From: Zavarzinella formosa DSM 19928
GTDB taxonomy: Bacteria > Planctomycetota > Planctomycetia > Gemmatales > Gemmataceae
Assembly: GCF_000255705.1 (NCBI RefSeq)
Contig: NZ_JH636440.1
Coordinates: 271,888 to 304,372, forward strand
DNA: 32,485 nucleotides
Direction of reading: 5' to 3'
In this document: in pieces, positions 1 to 8,107 of the stretch
Numbering within the stretch: the stretch's first letter is position 1
How the letters are laid out: the number at the start of each line of letters is the position of its first letter
Notes under the pieces: generated by a model
What the model was told of the DNA's origin: nothing
Database searches by the model: none
Seen by the model: the letters and a program-made list of their open reading frames with translations, nothing else
Program-made: the position numbers and the translations under genes

Positions 1-34
1 AATATAACAGCAATATAACGGCAGGCCCTTACAG

Positions 35-853
35 TTAAGGTAAGGTGGATACATCTTGATCTTCTGGCGGTTCCTTGGGAAGCAGTACCCAATTCCATAC
101 CTTAATTCTAAATTCATCGCATCTACGGTCGGCCCACGCGTCCGTGGCAAATTCCTCCCAAGGCATGCCCGCGTCTTGAGCTTGCTTTAGAACCATAGCT
201 ACGGCCCCGTCAATTGGATCTTCCGGTCGGTCGAACGCGATGAGGCATATCACCCTAAAATCACGTGTAGGCCAATCGCCGAGACCCAGTTTGTCAAAAT
301 CCTGACGAAGCGAATGCTTCTTTCCTCTGCCAGTCAGGTACGTAAGGTAGCCTGAATACTTGTAGACAGGAGGCTCGTTACAGTTGAACCAAGCTTTTGA
401 CGCCAGTTTCAACTCCCACCAAAGCTTCCTGTCATTCGAAAAATGAAAGACCAAATCACAGCTTCTTCCGCTTCCATTTCTTTCCGGGTAGGGAAATTCC
501 CGTTCAACCTTCCACCCAACTGCCAAATATTTTTTCTGGATCAGCCATGCAAGAATGGTTTCTGCAGTGAGCTTCTTGCCGGTTTCTTGCAAAGCACGCT
601 CGCAAAACTCGAACTTGACATTAGCCAAGCCAAGTTCAATATCGTTGTCCAAGGTATTGCATTCAACATCGATGTCTCTGATGCACGTCTGTACCCCTTC
701 AAGAACCTCTCGGACTTGCTCGGCGATAGAATTGGGTTCGGAGTCGGTCATAAAGTCTCTCAGGAGAAGCCAGAGAACGTCCTGATATTCTAGCACTCCT
801 CGATCTTCGCCGATGATACACGCCACAAAGTGGGCCAACGGTGTTAGGCTCAC
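35..853 (-). CDS. PD-(D/E)XK nuclease-like hypothetical protein
   Basis: A 272-residue protein that I cannot assign to a named family. Residues 133-149 fit a PD-(D/E)XK nuclease core: D133 in the strand CDLVFHF, then E147 and K149 in WWELK, with E118 a possible extra helix residue. The N-terminal third looks helical. The spacing and the flanking hydrophobic strands suggest a restriction-endonuclease-like fold, but no methylase or toxin partner is visible and the left neighbour is outside the window. The reading frame opens with GTG at 853 without a clear Shine-Dalgarno sequence; ATG at 751 is an internal alternative. The gene is AT-richer than the genes to its right, which would fit acquired DNA. 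Function as a nuclease is inference from motif spacing only. Confidence 0.6.
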   Translation of the reverse strand: MSLTPLAHFVACIIGEDRGVLEYQDVLWLLLRDFMTDSEPNSIAEQVREVLEGVQTCIRDIDVECNTLDNDIELGLANVKFEFCERALQETGKKLTAETILAWLIQKKYLAVGWKVEREFPYPERNGSGRSCDLVFHFSNDRKLWWELKLASKAWFNCNEPPVYKYSGYLTYLTGRGKKHSLRQDFDKLGLGDWPTRDFRVICLIAFDRPEDPIDGAVAMVLKQAQDAGMPWEEFATDAWADRRCDEFRIKVWNWVLLPKEPPEDQDVSTLP

Positions 854-1357
854 CTAACTGCTTTTCAGTTTTGCCAAAATCATTTGGAGAGGTTTTTCGG
901 GAATTTATCTTTGATTCCCGGTTCTTGGCCGAAGGTAATTGGTCGTAAATTCAATTGATAGAAAGGTTTGCGTCATCGGTCTTTCCAGCCGTCTCATCGG
1001 TTTTGGCCGGTTGGGCGAGGTTTTCTTCGCGGGTCGGGGTGTTCAGTTTTGACCCTTAAAAGGGGCGTTTTGAGGCTGTTTTTGGTCGAAACCGCGTCAA
1101 AAATGGCGTTATTTTGTTCAAAATAAGGGTTTTTGACCTCTGTTTTGACCTGATTTTGCCTCGAAAAGAGGGTTTTTGAACGTGTTTTGGCTTCAAAATG
1201 GGATCGGAAACGGACTTGTAAACGGTTGCAAGAGGATGAACTAAAGCGGCCGGGAAACTCTTTGCACCTTGCCTCCGCTCCTGATATTCTGATCCTCACC
1301 CCCGCGACTCGATCCAAGACGAGTCCCCGACAATTTTGTGCCGAGAGGCCAGTTCAC
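854..1357. other. gene-free intergenic stretch
   Basis: About 500 bases between the outward-facing nuclease-like gene and the DUF1501 gene. I see no credible coding frame. The right half holds the T-rich repeat cluster annotated separately, and GAGAGG at 1343-1348 is the probable ribosome binding site of the DUF1501 gene. Promoters for both divergent genes must lie here, but I could not identify a convincing pair of hexamers. Confidence 0.6.
1043..1200. repeat. cluster of TTTTGA-type repeats
   Basis: Within about 160 bases there are around eleven copies of a short motif built on TTTTGAC, TTTTGAG, TTTTGAA or TTTTGGN, on either strand. They recur roughly every 15 bases, for example TTTTGACC near 1047, 1134 and 1143, and the inverse GTCAAAA near 1099. 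Both the T runs and the following G-A are conserved, so this is not a simple homopolymer tract. Possible roles are a multi-site protein binding region or a curved upstream element for the DUF1501 gene; no known family is recognised. Confidence 0.45.
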
Positions 1358-2692
1358 ATGGCGATGTTTCGTGACCATCACACCAGCCGTCGGGAGTTTC
1401 TGCGGCTCGGGGCCTTGGGCGTCGGCGGGTTGACGTTGGCCGATGTGCTGCGGTTGCGGGCGCAGGGGCCGACGACGAAGAAGACGCGGGCGGTCATCAT
1501 GGTTTGTCTGGCCGGGGGGCCGAGCCATCTGGACATGTATGACTTGAAACCGGGGGCGCCGGACGAGATTCGCGGGGAGTTCAAGCCGGTCAGGACCGTC
1601 ACGCCGGGGTTTGATATTTGCGAACATTTTCCCTTGCAAGCCAAGATCACGGACAAGCTGGCGCTGGTGCGGTCGCTTCAGTTTGTGGAGCCGATGCAGC
1701 ATGAATTGGAGGAGGTTTACACCGGGTTTCCCAAGTCGATGAAACGGCCTTCGTTCGGGGCGGTGGTCAGCCGGTTCAAGGGGGCGGGCGTTCGGGTTCC
1801 GTCGTATGTCAGCCTGGAGTACAGCACCGGCACGTCGAGCTATGAAAGCCCGCAATACGCCGGGGCGGCCCACCGGGCGTTGCACATTTCCGGCGGGGAC
1901 GGCGTGCGAAATCTCGGGTTGCTCAACGGCATCTCGCGCGCCCGGCTGGACGACCGGCGCGGCCTGTTGCACGACTTCGACACCTATCGCCGGGAGCAGG
2001 ACGCCCGCCGTGAAAGTCAGGACATGGACGCCCACACGGCCAAGGCGCTGGACATCATCACGGCTCCCCGTGTCCGCGATGCCTTTGACCTGAGCCGCGA
2101 ACCGGAGAAGGTGAAAGCCCGCTACGGGGACAAGGACGCCAAGTTCATCTACGCCGGCAAAGACGCCGACTCGTTCTGGTACGGGCACAACTTCCTGCTG
2201 GCCCGCCGACTGGTGGAGGCCGGTGTCCCCGTGGTGACGCTGCGGGCCGGGTTGTGGGACCATCACGGCAACGTCATCCAGCAAGTCGGCGGAAAAAGCA
2301 TCTGGCACAGTCTCAAGAGCGCCCTGCCGTTGCTCGACCAGTCAGTTCACGCCTTGGTGACCGACCTGCATGATCGCGGCCTGAGCGACGAAGTGCTGGT
2401 GCTGATCTGGGGGGAGTTTGGCCGCACGCCGAAGATCTCGCAGACGGGCCGCGACCACTGGCCGGACGCCAGCTTCGCCCTCTTCGCCGGAGCCGGTTGC
2501 CACGGCCAGGTGATCGGCGAGACCGACAGCCGGGGCGAACGCCCGAAGAGCCGTCCCCTCGGCCCGCAAAACGTGTTGGGGACAATCTACCACACCCTCG
2601 GCATCGACTACCGCCAAACCCTGACCGATTTCTCCGGCCGCCCGATCCAATTGCTGGACGACGGAGAGCCGATTGCGGAATTGGTCGGGTGA
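1358..2692 (+). CDS. DUF1501 family Tat-exported protein
   Basis: A 444-residue member of the DUF1501 family, which is greatly expanded in planctomycetes and has an alkaline-phosphatase/sulfatase-like fold. The N-terminus carries a twin-arginine signal, SRREFLRLG at residues 10-18, followed by a hydrophobic stretch, so export of a folded protein is likely. Family hallmarks are GGPSHLDMYDLKP early in the mature part, GLWDHHGNVI in the middle, and GEFGRTPKI followed by GRDHWP towards the C-terminus; these His/Asp clusters probably bind metal. The open frame extends upstream to 1187, but ATG at 1358 is chosen because GAGAGG lies nine bases before it and the Tat signal starts there. DUF1501 genes usually sit beside a DUF1553/DUF1549 cytochrome-like partner; none is present, so this copy is solitary. 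Substrate unknown. Confidence 0.9.
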   Translation: MAMFRDHHTSRREFLRLGALGVGGLTLADVLRLRAQGPTTKKTRAVIMVCLAGGPSHLDMYDLKPGAPDEIRGEFKPVRTVTPGFDICEHFPLQAKITDKLALVRSLQFVEPMQHELEEVYTGFPKSMKRPSFGAVVSRFKGAGVRVPSYVSLEYSTGTSSYESPQYAGAAHRALHISGGDGVRNLGLLNGISRARLDDRRGLLHDFDTYRREQDARRESQDMDAHTAKALDIITAPRVRDAFDLSREPEKVKARYGDKDAKFIYAGKDADSFWYGHNFLLARRLVEAGVPVVTLRAGLWDHHGNVIQQVGGKSIWHSLKSALPLLDQSVHALVTDLHDRGLSDEVLVLIWGEFGRTPKISQTGRDHWPDASFALFAGAGCHGQVIGETDSRGERPKSRPLGPQNVLGTIYHTLGIDYRQTLTDFSGRPIQLLDDGEPIAELVG

Positions 2693-2700
2693 CAGTTCCG

Positions 2701-2726
2701 GTTTTCGCCTCCAAGGGGGCGAAAAC
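2701..2726 (+). terminator. stem-loop after DUF1501 gene
   Basis: GTTTTCGCC at 2701-2709 pairs with GGCGAAAAC at 2718-2726 around an eight-base loop, eight bases after the DUF1501 stop codon. It lies between two convergent genes. There is no T run after the right arm, so intrinsic termination would be weak. It may instead stabilise the mRNA end. Confidence 0.45.
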
Positions 2727-2792
2727 AATCAACGTGGTTTAAGGCGAACGAAGGGTGAGGAATGGCGTGCCAGGAAGATTGGCCGCCGTCCG

Positions 2793-4277
2793 TCAGCCCG
2801 CCTGAACGAGGCCCTTGGTCGCGGAAACACTTGCCCCGCCGTGGGTGACCCGGTTCCGGCCGGATTCCTTGGAGCGGTACAGAGCCGCGTCCGCTTTCTG
2901 AAGCAATTGGTTGGGGTCCCACATCTCCTGCGTCACGGACGCGGCGCCGATGCTCAGCGTCACGGGGCGTTGCGGCCAGTCCCCCCCGGCGACGGCCCGG
3001 CGGAAGCGTTCGGCCAGCACCATCGCCCCGCCCTGGTCCGTGTCCGGCAGCAGCACCACGAATTCCTCGCCGCCGTAACGGGCCAGAATGTCTGTCCCGC
3101 GACAGGTCGCGGCCAGAAGTTTCGCCACCGATTTCAACACTTCGTCCCCGGCCGGGTGGCCGAAGGAGTCGTTGAACTTTTTGAAGTGGTCCACGTCCAT
3201 GATTAACAAGGACAACGCCCGGCCATAGCGGACGGCCCGCTCAAATTCCTCGGCAAAGCGATTTTGGAACAACGCCCGGTTGTTAATGCCTGTCAGGCCG
3301 TCCGTCGTGGCCAGCGCGCGAAGCCGGGTGTTAGCCGCCTCCAGTTCGCGTTGATACTCCGTCATCAGGTTTTCGAGGTTTTTCTTCTCGGTCACATCCC
3401 GGAAAATGGTCCGCGAGGCAAACGGCTGGCCATCCTTGAAGATGAAGTGAAAATCCACCTCGACCGACAGCGTCGCACCGGTTTTGGTGATGAGCTTCCC
3501 GTCGACGTTTCGGAATTTTTCCCCCGTGATCGCCCGCTGAAACATCTGCTTCGCACGCGGCTGTTCGTCCGGGTGGACAATCTGCGACAGGTTCAGCGCC
3601 GCGGCTTCCTCTTGGGTATAGCCGAGCTTTTCCCGCCATGAGCGGTTGGCATAAATCAGTTTGCCATTCACATCGACGCTTTGCACCAGTTCCTGCATGC
3701 TGTCGAACAAGTCGCGGTAACGTCCCTCGCTCTCCCGGATGGCCTCGTCGGCGGCCTGTCGGGCGGCGGACGCGGCCTTGAGTTCGGCCACCTGTCGGCG
3801 CAAAACAAACTGAGCCATCACCTGCCGGGCGAGGGCCTCCAAGTCGGCCTTTTGTTCGGGCGTGAATTCACGCGGAATCATGTCAACCACGCAAAGCGTG
3901 CCGAGGTTGAAACCGTCCGGCGTCGTCAGTTGCGCGCCGGCATAAAACCGGATGTCCGGCGCGCCGGTGACAAGCGGATTGTCGCAAAAGCGGGGGTCTT
4001 TGGTCGCGTCCGGCACGATCACCGTTTCGTGTTCCAAAATGGTGTGCGTGCAAAACGCCACGTCGAGGGGCGTTTCGGAGGCATCAAGGCCCACTTTGGA
4101 TTTGAACCATTGCCGGTGGCCGTCAATCAGACTTACCACCGTGATCGGGGTGTTGCACAACCGGGCCGCCAGACGGGTGATGTCGTCGTAGGCCTGCTCA
4201 GCTTCGGAATCCAAGATGTCGAAGCTATAGAGGGCTTGCAGGCGGGCGGCTTCGTTGGGAGGGACCGGCGCGACCAT
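2793..4277 (-). CDS. diguanylate cyclase with GAF and PAS sensor domains
   Basis: A 494-residue cytoplasmic signalling enzyme predicted to make cyclic di-GMP from two GTP. Residues about 20-160 form a GAF domain of the type starting SFDILDSEAEQ, with the typical FCTHTI and FYAGAQL motifs. Residues about 185-300 are a PAS domain (LIYANRSW, HPDE). A short coiled linker leads to the GGDEF domain from about 322. The active-site motif is GGEEF at 402-406, and the product-inhibition site RGTD at 393-396 lies five residues upstream, so the enzyme should be active and feedback regulated. There are no membrane segments. It lies 182 bases downstream of the AAA+ ATPase gene on the same strand and ends tail-to-tail with the DUF1501 gene. 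The sensed ligand cannot be told from sequence. Confidence 0.93.
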   Translation of the reverse strand: MVAPVPPNEAARLQALYSFDILDSEAEQAYDDITRLAARLCNTPITVVSLIDGHRQWFKSKVGLDASETPLDVAFCTHTILEHETVIVPDATKDPRFCDNPLVTGAPDIRFYAGAQLTTPDGFNLGTLCVVDMIPREFTPEQKADLEALARQVMAQFVLRRQVAELKAASAARQAADEAIRESEGRYRDLFDSMQELVQSVDVNGKLIYANRSWREKLGYTQEEAAALNLSQIVHPDEQPRAKQMFQRAITGEKFRNVDGKLITKTGATLSVEVDFHFIFKDGQPFASRTIFRDVTEKKNLENLMTEYQRELEAANTRLRALATTDGLTGINNRALFQNRFAEEFERAVRYGRALSLLIMDVDHFKKFNDSFGHPAGDEVLKSVAKLLAATCRGTDILARYGGEEFVVLLPDTDQGGAMVLAERFRRAVAGGDWPQRPVTLSIGAASVTQEMWDPNQLLQKADAALYRSKESGRNRVTHGGASVSATKGLVQAG

Positions 4278-4459
4278 CCAATGTCTCCGAATCGATCTCT
4301 GTCGGGGATTTGTTCTCCCGCAAGCCTTCGGGTGCGGCCTGTGAACTCAGGGAAAACCATGACAAGACTAGCTCATGGCTGACGGGATGCAATTGGGAAC
4401 AGATGAATCAACAAGTGATTGAAAAGAAGAATTCAGGCGGGCGCAATATCCCATCAACA

Positions 4460-5569
4460 TCAGCCGATCCGTTTTCGCACCGCCATAATTTCACCGGCGA
4501 GATGTTGGCGGGCGGCCTCGTCGGTCACCCAAACAAGCCGGTCGTGCAAGCGGTTCAACTGCTCGCGAAGGCGGGCCAGTTCGGCAAGGCTGGCGTTCGG
4601 GGCGGCCCGTCCGCCGAGTTCGGCCAGTTCTTTCGCCAGCGCCTCCGGGTCAACCCGTTCGGGCACCACCGCCTGGACGTGGGGTTTGTCGGCCGGGTTT
4701 TCCCGCAAGGCTCCCAGCACCAGCGAGTGCAACGGGGCGATTTGTTCCTCGCGGTCCCAGACATGGCGAAACACCCACAAATCCGAGGCATTCGCGGCGG
4801 CCCGGCCGCTCAACACCGCCGAGGCGGCCACCAGCTTCAGCGCCTTCACCGCCCGGCGATCCGAGAAGCCGACGCCGAGATCGCGCACGCGAAACACCAT
4901 CTCCGCATATTGCTCCCGAACATCGTCCAAATCCACGTCCATCACCCGGATTGACAACCGGCGAAGATCCTCGGCCGTCAGCCGGACTTCGTTCATGGTC
5001 GCGGCCACATGATGTTCCAACGCCCACCCGGCCTCCAGCAACCGGGGCATCGACTCGCGGGGCAGGGCATCCACCTTGCAGCGCAACAGGAAACGATCAA
5101 ACAGGGCGCCGAGGGCGTCGTCCTCGGGCAAATGGTTCGACGCGGAAAAGAGCGAGAGCAACGGCAGCCGCAGCGTTTCCCGCCCCCGGCGAAAGAGGCG
5201 TTCGTTCAGCACCGTGAGCAGGTTGTTCAGAATGGCTGAATTGGCGTTGAAGAGTTCATCCAAAAACGCAAACTCGGCCTCCGGGAGCATCCCGTCGGTC
5301 ACGGTGGCGACCAACCCCTCCCGCAACTTGATGAGGTCGATGGGGCCGAACACTTCGTTGGGTTCGGAAAACCGCGTGAGCAGATACTCGAAATACCGCC
5401 CGTCCACAGCTTGCGCAAACGCCCGGATCACCGCCGACTTGGCCGTCCCCGGCGGGCCGTACAAGAACAAATGTTCACCGGCGACAATGGCCAGCGCGAT
5501 CAGGTCGATGACCTCCGCCCGCCCGACAAACCGGGCCTTGAGTGGGTCGGTGACCTGCTTGCGAAGCAT
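4460..5569 (-). CDS. MoxR/RavA-type AAA+ ATPase
   Basis: A 369-residue AAA+ ATPase of the MoxR superfamily, closest in layout to RavA. Walker A is GPPGTAKS at residues 38-45, Walker B is FAFLDEL at 100-106 followed by FNANSAILN, and the sensor-1 region is SLFSASNHLP. Helical domains follow, with a charged C-terminal helix. MoxR proteins act as chaperone-like remodelers, normally with a von Willebrand A (VWA) partner encoded next door; no such gene is adjacent here. The open frame extends upstream to 5686, but that extension is translated from the inverted-repeat element at 5611-5774. I therefore prefer ATG at 5569, although neither it nor GTG near 5602 has a strong ribosome binding site. It follows trmB on the same strand. 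The remodelling target is unknown. Confidence 0.88.
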   Translation of the reverse strand: MLRKQVTDPLKARFVGRAEVIDLIALAIVAGEHLFLYGPPGTAKSAVIRAFAQAVDGRYFEYLLTRFSEPNEVFGPIDLIKLREGLVATVTDGMLPEAEFAFLDELFNANSAILNNLLTVLNERLFRRGRETLRLPLLSLFSASNHLPEDDALGALFDRFLLRCKVDALPRESMPRLLEAGWALEHHVAATMNEVRLTAEDLRRLSIRVMDVDLDDVREQYAEMVFRVRDLGVGFSDRRAVKALKLVAASAVLSGRAAANASDLWVFRHVWDREEQIAPLHSLVLGALRENPADKPHVQAVVPERVDPEALAKELAELGGRAAPNASLAELARLREQLNRLHDRLVWVTDEAARQHLAGEIMAVRKRIG

Positions 5570-5610
5570 CGAGGCTGTTTGATCGGGATGCAAGGGAGGC
5601 ACCTTGGGTG

Positions 5611-5774
5611 AATGGGCCAAAGTCAACCTCACCCCCCGACCCCCTCTCCTAAAAGAGAGGGGGAGCAAGAGGGCGCATATCCTCATTCAATAACGTCCGG
5701 TCTTCGATGGCCGGTTTGGTTCCCCCTCTCTTTTAGGAGAGGGGGTTAGGGGGTGAGGTTGTCTTTGGCCCATT
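5611..5774. repeat. MITE-like inverted repeat
   Basis: Two 54-base arms, 5611-5664 and 5721-5774, are inverted copies with only a few mismatches; both contain CCCCCTCTCCTAAAAGAGAG and end in AATGGGCCAAAG. The 56-base centre shows nothing recognisable. The right arm ends exactly at the trmB stop codon and the left arm invades the apparent N-terminus of the ATPase frame. No transposase is encoded, so it is a non-autonomous element, or it may serve as a large transcription terminator or attenuator between the two genes. Confidence 0.85.
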
Positions 5775-6418
5775 CATTTCCGTTCATACGCCGCCCGGTA
5801 AATCGGGCGGCCTTCGATGCGGAATTTTCGCTCGAAGTTGGTCAGGTAGTCCATGTGGTGTTGCGGTTCGTTCGGGGCGGGGGGCGGGAGTTCGGTGTAT
5901 AGCTCCGGCAGGGACCGCATCAATTCCATCATCACGCCGAAATATTCCTCCACATCCGTGACGATGTGAAAGCGACCCCCCACGCGGAGAACTTTGGCCA
6001 CGGAGCGGGTGAATTCTTCGTTAAACACCCGGCGCTTTTTGTGCTTGGCTTTCCACCACGGGTCCGGGAAATAGATGTGGACGGCCGCGACGGAACCGGG
6101 GGTGATGCGGTCCCGCAGGATCGCGCCGCCGTCGCCGCAGGCGACCCGGACGTTCATGATGCCGGCTTCCCGCAGGCGAATGGCCGCGAAAAGCTGATAC
6201 TTGCGGATGATCTCGACGCCGAAGAAATTCGTGTCTGGCCGGGCGGCGCCGCTGGTGCGCAAGAACAAGCCCTTGCCGAAACCAATCTCCACCTCGACGG
6301 GTTGATCATTGCCGAAAAGCTCGTTCCAGACAATGGGCGGGCCGGTTTGGCCTCGAGGCACATCCGGGAGGACATGTGGGGCCAGCAATTCAAGAGGGAC
6401 AATTCGGGTGCGTGCCAC
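5774..6418 (-). CDS. trmB: tRNA (guanine-N7-)-methyltransferase
   Basis: A 214-residue TrmB that methylates G46 of tRNA at N7 using S-adenosylmethionine. The SAM-binding motif EIGFGKG is at 44-50, with VEIIRK following. The family signature FPDPWWKAKHKKRR covers 117-130. The C-terminal TNFERK at 193-198 is the conserved substrate-binding motif. The length is normal for the bacterial monomeric form. Translation appears to start at GTG 6418, with only a weak purine-rich stretch upstream. It lies 12 bases after the FabZ-like gene and is probably co-transcribed with it and the HAD-like gene. Confidence 0.95.
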   Translation of the reverse strand: MARTRIVPLELLAPHVLPDVPRGQTGPPIVWNELFGNDQPVEVEIGFGKGLFLRTSGAARPDTNFFGVEIIRKYQLFAAIRLREAGIMNVRVACGDGGAILRDRITPGSVAAVHIYFPDPWWKAKHKKRRVFNEEFTRSVAKVLRVGGRFHIVTDVEEYFGVMMELMRSLPELYTELPPPAPNEPQHHMDYLTNFERKFRIEGRPIYRAAYERK

Positions 6419-6430
6419 GGAGCATCTTCT

Positions 6431-6943
6431 TCAGGCGTTGTTGGCTTCGGTCATCACGTTGCGGCCGGGGATCGGCACGCCGATCACCTCGCAATTGAAT
6501 GCCAAGTTTCCGTTCACGAAACCTTGGGACTCGAAGATGGTCTGACGACGATCCACGCGAATCCCCTTGGCGGCGATCACCAACCGGTCCCCCGGCCGGA
6601 CCGCACCGCGAAAGCGGGCTTTGTCGATGCCGCCCAAGCCAAGGAGGCTGCCGAGCATGACTTTGTTCACGACCGCGTAATAACATAACAACTGCGCGGC
6701 CGCCTCGCACATGATGACGCCGGGCAGAATTGGGTAATTCGGGAAGTGGCCGCGCACCCAGAATTCATCCTCGCGCACGTCCTTGAAGCCGACGATCAAT
6801 TGCTGGCTGTTGTCGATACTCAGCACGCCGTTGAGATGCAGCATCTCAAAGCGGTGCGGGATGATCCGGCGAACTTCGTCTTCGTCCGCCATCACGGGAA
6901 TGTTGTCGTATTTGGCGGGGTCGATCAACAGCGGGGGAGGCAT
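6431..6943 (-). CDS. FabZ-like 3-hydroxyacyl-ACP dehydratase
   Basis: A 170-residue hotdog-fold dehydratase of the FabZ family, which removes water from 3-hydroxyacyl-ACP in fatty acid elongation. The catalytic motif HFPNYPILPGVIMCEAAAQ carries H66 and E80, the two FabZ catalytic residues. IDKARFRGAVRPGDRL matches the strand after the active-site helix. The protein is slightly longer than typical FabZ (about 145-150) because of an N-terminal extension. Planctomycetes have several FabZ homologues, so this may be a specialised copy rather than the housekeeping enzyme. It is 17 bases downstream of the HAD-like gene and 12 upstream of trmB. GGATGGA precedes the ATG by eight bases. Confidence 0.88.
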   Translation of the reverse strand: MPPPLLIDPAKYDNIPVMADEDEVRRIIPHRFEMLHLNGVLSIDNSQQLIVGFKDVREDEFWVRGHFPNYPILPGVIMCEAAAQLLCYYAVVNKVMLGSLLGLGGIDKARFRGAVRPGDRLVIAAKGIRVDRRQTIFESQGFVNGNLAFNCEVIGVPIPGRNVMTEANNA

Positions 6944-6960
6944 TCAATCCATCCGAAGGT

Positions 6961-7911
6961 TCAGGAAATCATGTCCAACAACTGGCTCAGTTCGGTGAGC
7001 ATCGCGTCCGGGCGGTATTGCGGATCTTTCAATTGCTCCCCGGTGGCCGAGAGGGAGGCCCGGTCTCCGGCGAAGAGAGCCGTTTTCATACCCCATTTCT
7101 TAGCAGGTCCGATGTCCCTCGTCAGGCTGGAACCAACATGAAGTGTTTCGGAAGCTTCGATTCCGGCCTCCCCAAGCGTTTCGAGCGCCGCCTGAAACAT
7201 CGTGTCCGACGGCTTGCGGGCGTTCAGGGAATGGGACAACAACCGCCGCGAGGCCGGGACGAGATGGTCAAGCACGGTGCCTTCCCGCTGCTTCGCCAGC
7301 CCGCGGGCCAATTGCGTGGGAGTGAAACACTGGCCGTCCCCGAGCAGGCCGAGGCTGATGTGCCGCCCGGCCAGTTCGGCCATCGTCTCGGCCGCGCAGG
7401 GGTAACAGCCGGTCCCCTGCAAACTGGCGTGGAAGAAATACGCCACCTTCTTGGAATAATCGTTGAGAGAGCCGTAAAAGGTGGCGTCGAACTTGTAATC
7501 CTTTTGGAAGAGTTTCTTGATGATCGATTCCCAAACCTTCTCGGCGAGAATCTCCGGATACTTTTCCCCGGCCGACGGCATCAGGCGAAGTTCGGCGACC
7601 ACCTTGCGGTAGACTTCCTTCATGTATTCCGAGGGCTGGCCGGGTTTCCGGCTCATGGAGGCCCACATCTTAAATTCGTGGATGGTCTTTTCCAGCGCCA
7701 CCCCGACGATGAACTCGTTCTCCAGATCAAACTTTAACTCCCCCTCGGGAATGGCCATCAACGTGCCGTAGACATTGAAAAGCACGGCCCGGACGCCCGA
7801 CAGGTCCGGCAGGTGGGGTCTCACCTTCGGTGCGTCGACCATCGGCATGGCGGGCCACGGCAGGCCACGGCCATCCAGATGAGTCGCGTATTGATCGAGC
7901 GTCAGCGGCAT
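6961..7911 (-). CDS. HAD-superfamily protein lacking the catalytic aspartate
   Basis: A 316-residue haloacid dehalogenase-fold protein. The motif I region reads LFNVYGTL, where the nucleophilic Asp of the usual FDVYGTL is Asn (residue 46, codon AAT). The motif IV region reads HVGSSLTRD, with Ser261 replacing the first metal-binding Asp while D266 remains. Motif III Lys is present (ARKPSD, K233). The large cap region suits a phosphatase-like subclass. With the nucleophile and a metal ligand gone, ordinary phosphotransfer chemistry is unlikely, so a binding or regulatory role is inferred. The frame is open up to ATG 8001, but a possible promoter at 7957-7986 and the GGAACGG stretch before ATG 7911 favour the shorter form. 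It leads the run into the FabZ-like gene and trmB. Confidence 0.82.
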   Translation of the reverse strand: MPLTLDQYATHLDGRGLPWPAMPMVDAPKVRPHLPDLSGVRAVLFNVYGTLMAIPEGELKFDLENEFIVGVALEKTIHEFKMWASMSRKPGQPSEYMKEVYRKVVAELRLMPSAGEKYPEILAEKVWESIIKKLFQKDYKFDATFYGSLNDYSKKVAYFFHASLQGTGCYPCAAETMAELAGRHISLGLLGDGQCFTPTQLARGLAKQREGTVLDHLVPASRRLLSHSLNARKPSDTMFQAALETLGEAGIEASETLHVGSSLTRDIGPAKKWGMKTALFAGDRASLSATGEQLKDPQYRPDAMLTELSQLLDMIS

Positions 7912-7956
7912 CGGCCGGTTCCGTTCCCGAATAGTGAAGGCGGAGTGAAGTAGTGT

Positions 7957-7986
7957 AACGTACCAATCACTCGCGCCCGGCGTCAA
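7957..7986 (-). promoter_or_regulatory. possible sigma-70-like promoter for the HAD-fabZ-trmB run
   Basis: On the minus strand TTGACG (7986-7981) is followed after 18 bases by TACGTT (7962-7957), about 45 bases before ATG 7911. The -35 hexamer is good and the -10 is weak. If real, it rules out the longer start of the HAD-like gene. Confidence 0.3.
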
Positions 7987-8046
7987 GGGTTGGTCGTTCA
8001 AAAGAAGGATGGGGCGTGGGCGGCCCGGCTTTGTTATCTTCCCCCG

Positions 8047-8075
8047 TTGTTCGCCAGAACGTCATCGGATAGGAT
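8047..8075 (+). promoter_or_regulatory. possible promoter for the HEAT-like paralogue array
   Basis: TTGTTC at 8047-8052 and TAGGAT at 8070-8075 are separated by 17 bases and lie about 33 bases before the first gene of the array. Both hexamers are imperfect matches to a sigma-70 promoter. It would be divergent from the promoter of the HAD-like gene. Confidence 0.3.
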
Positions 8076-8107
8076 AATTACCTTCCTTCACACATTGGGC
8101 CGAGACC

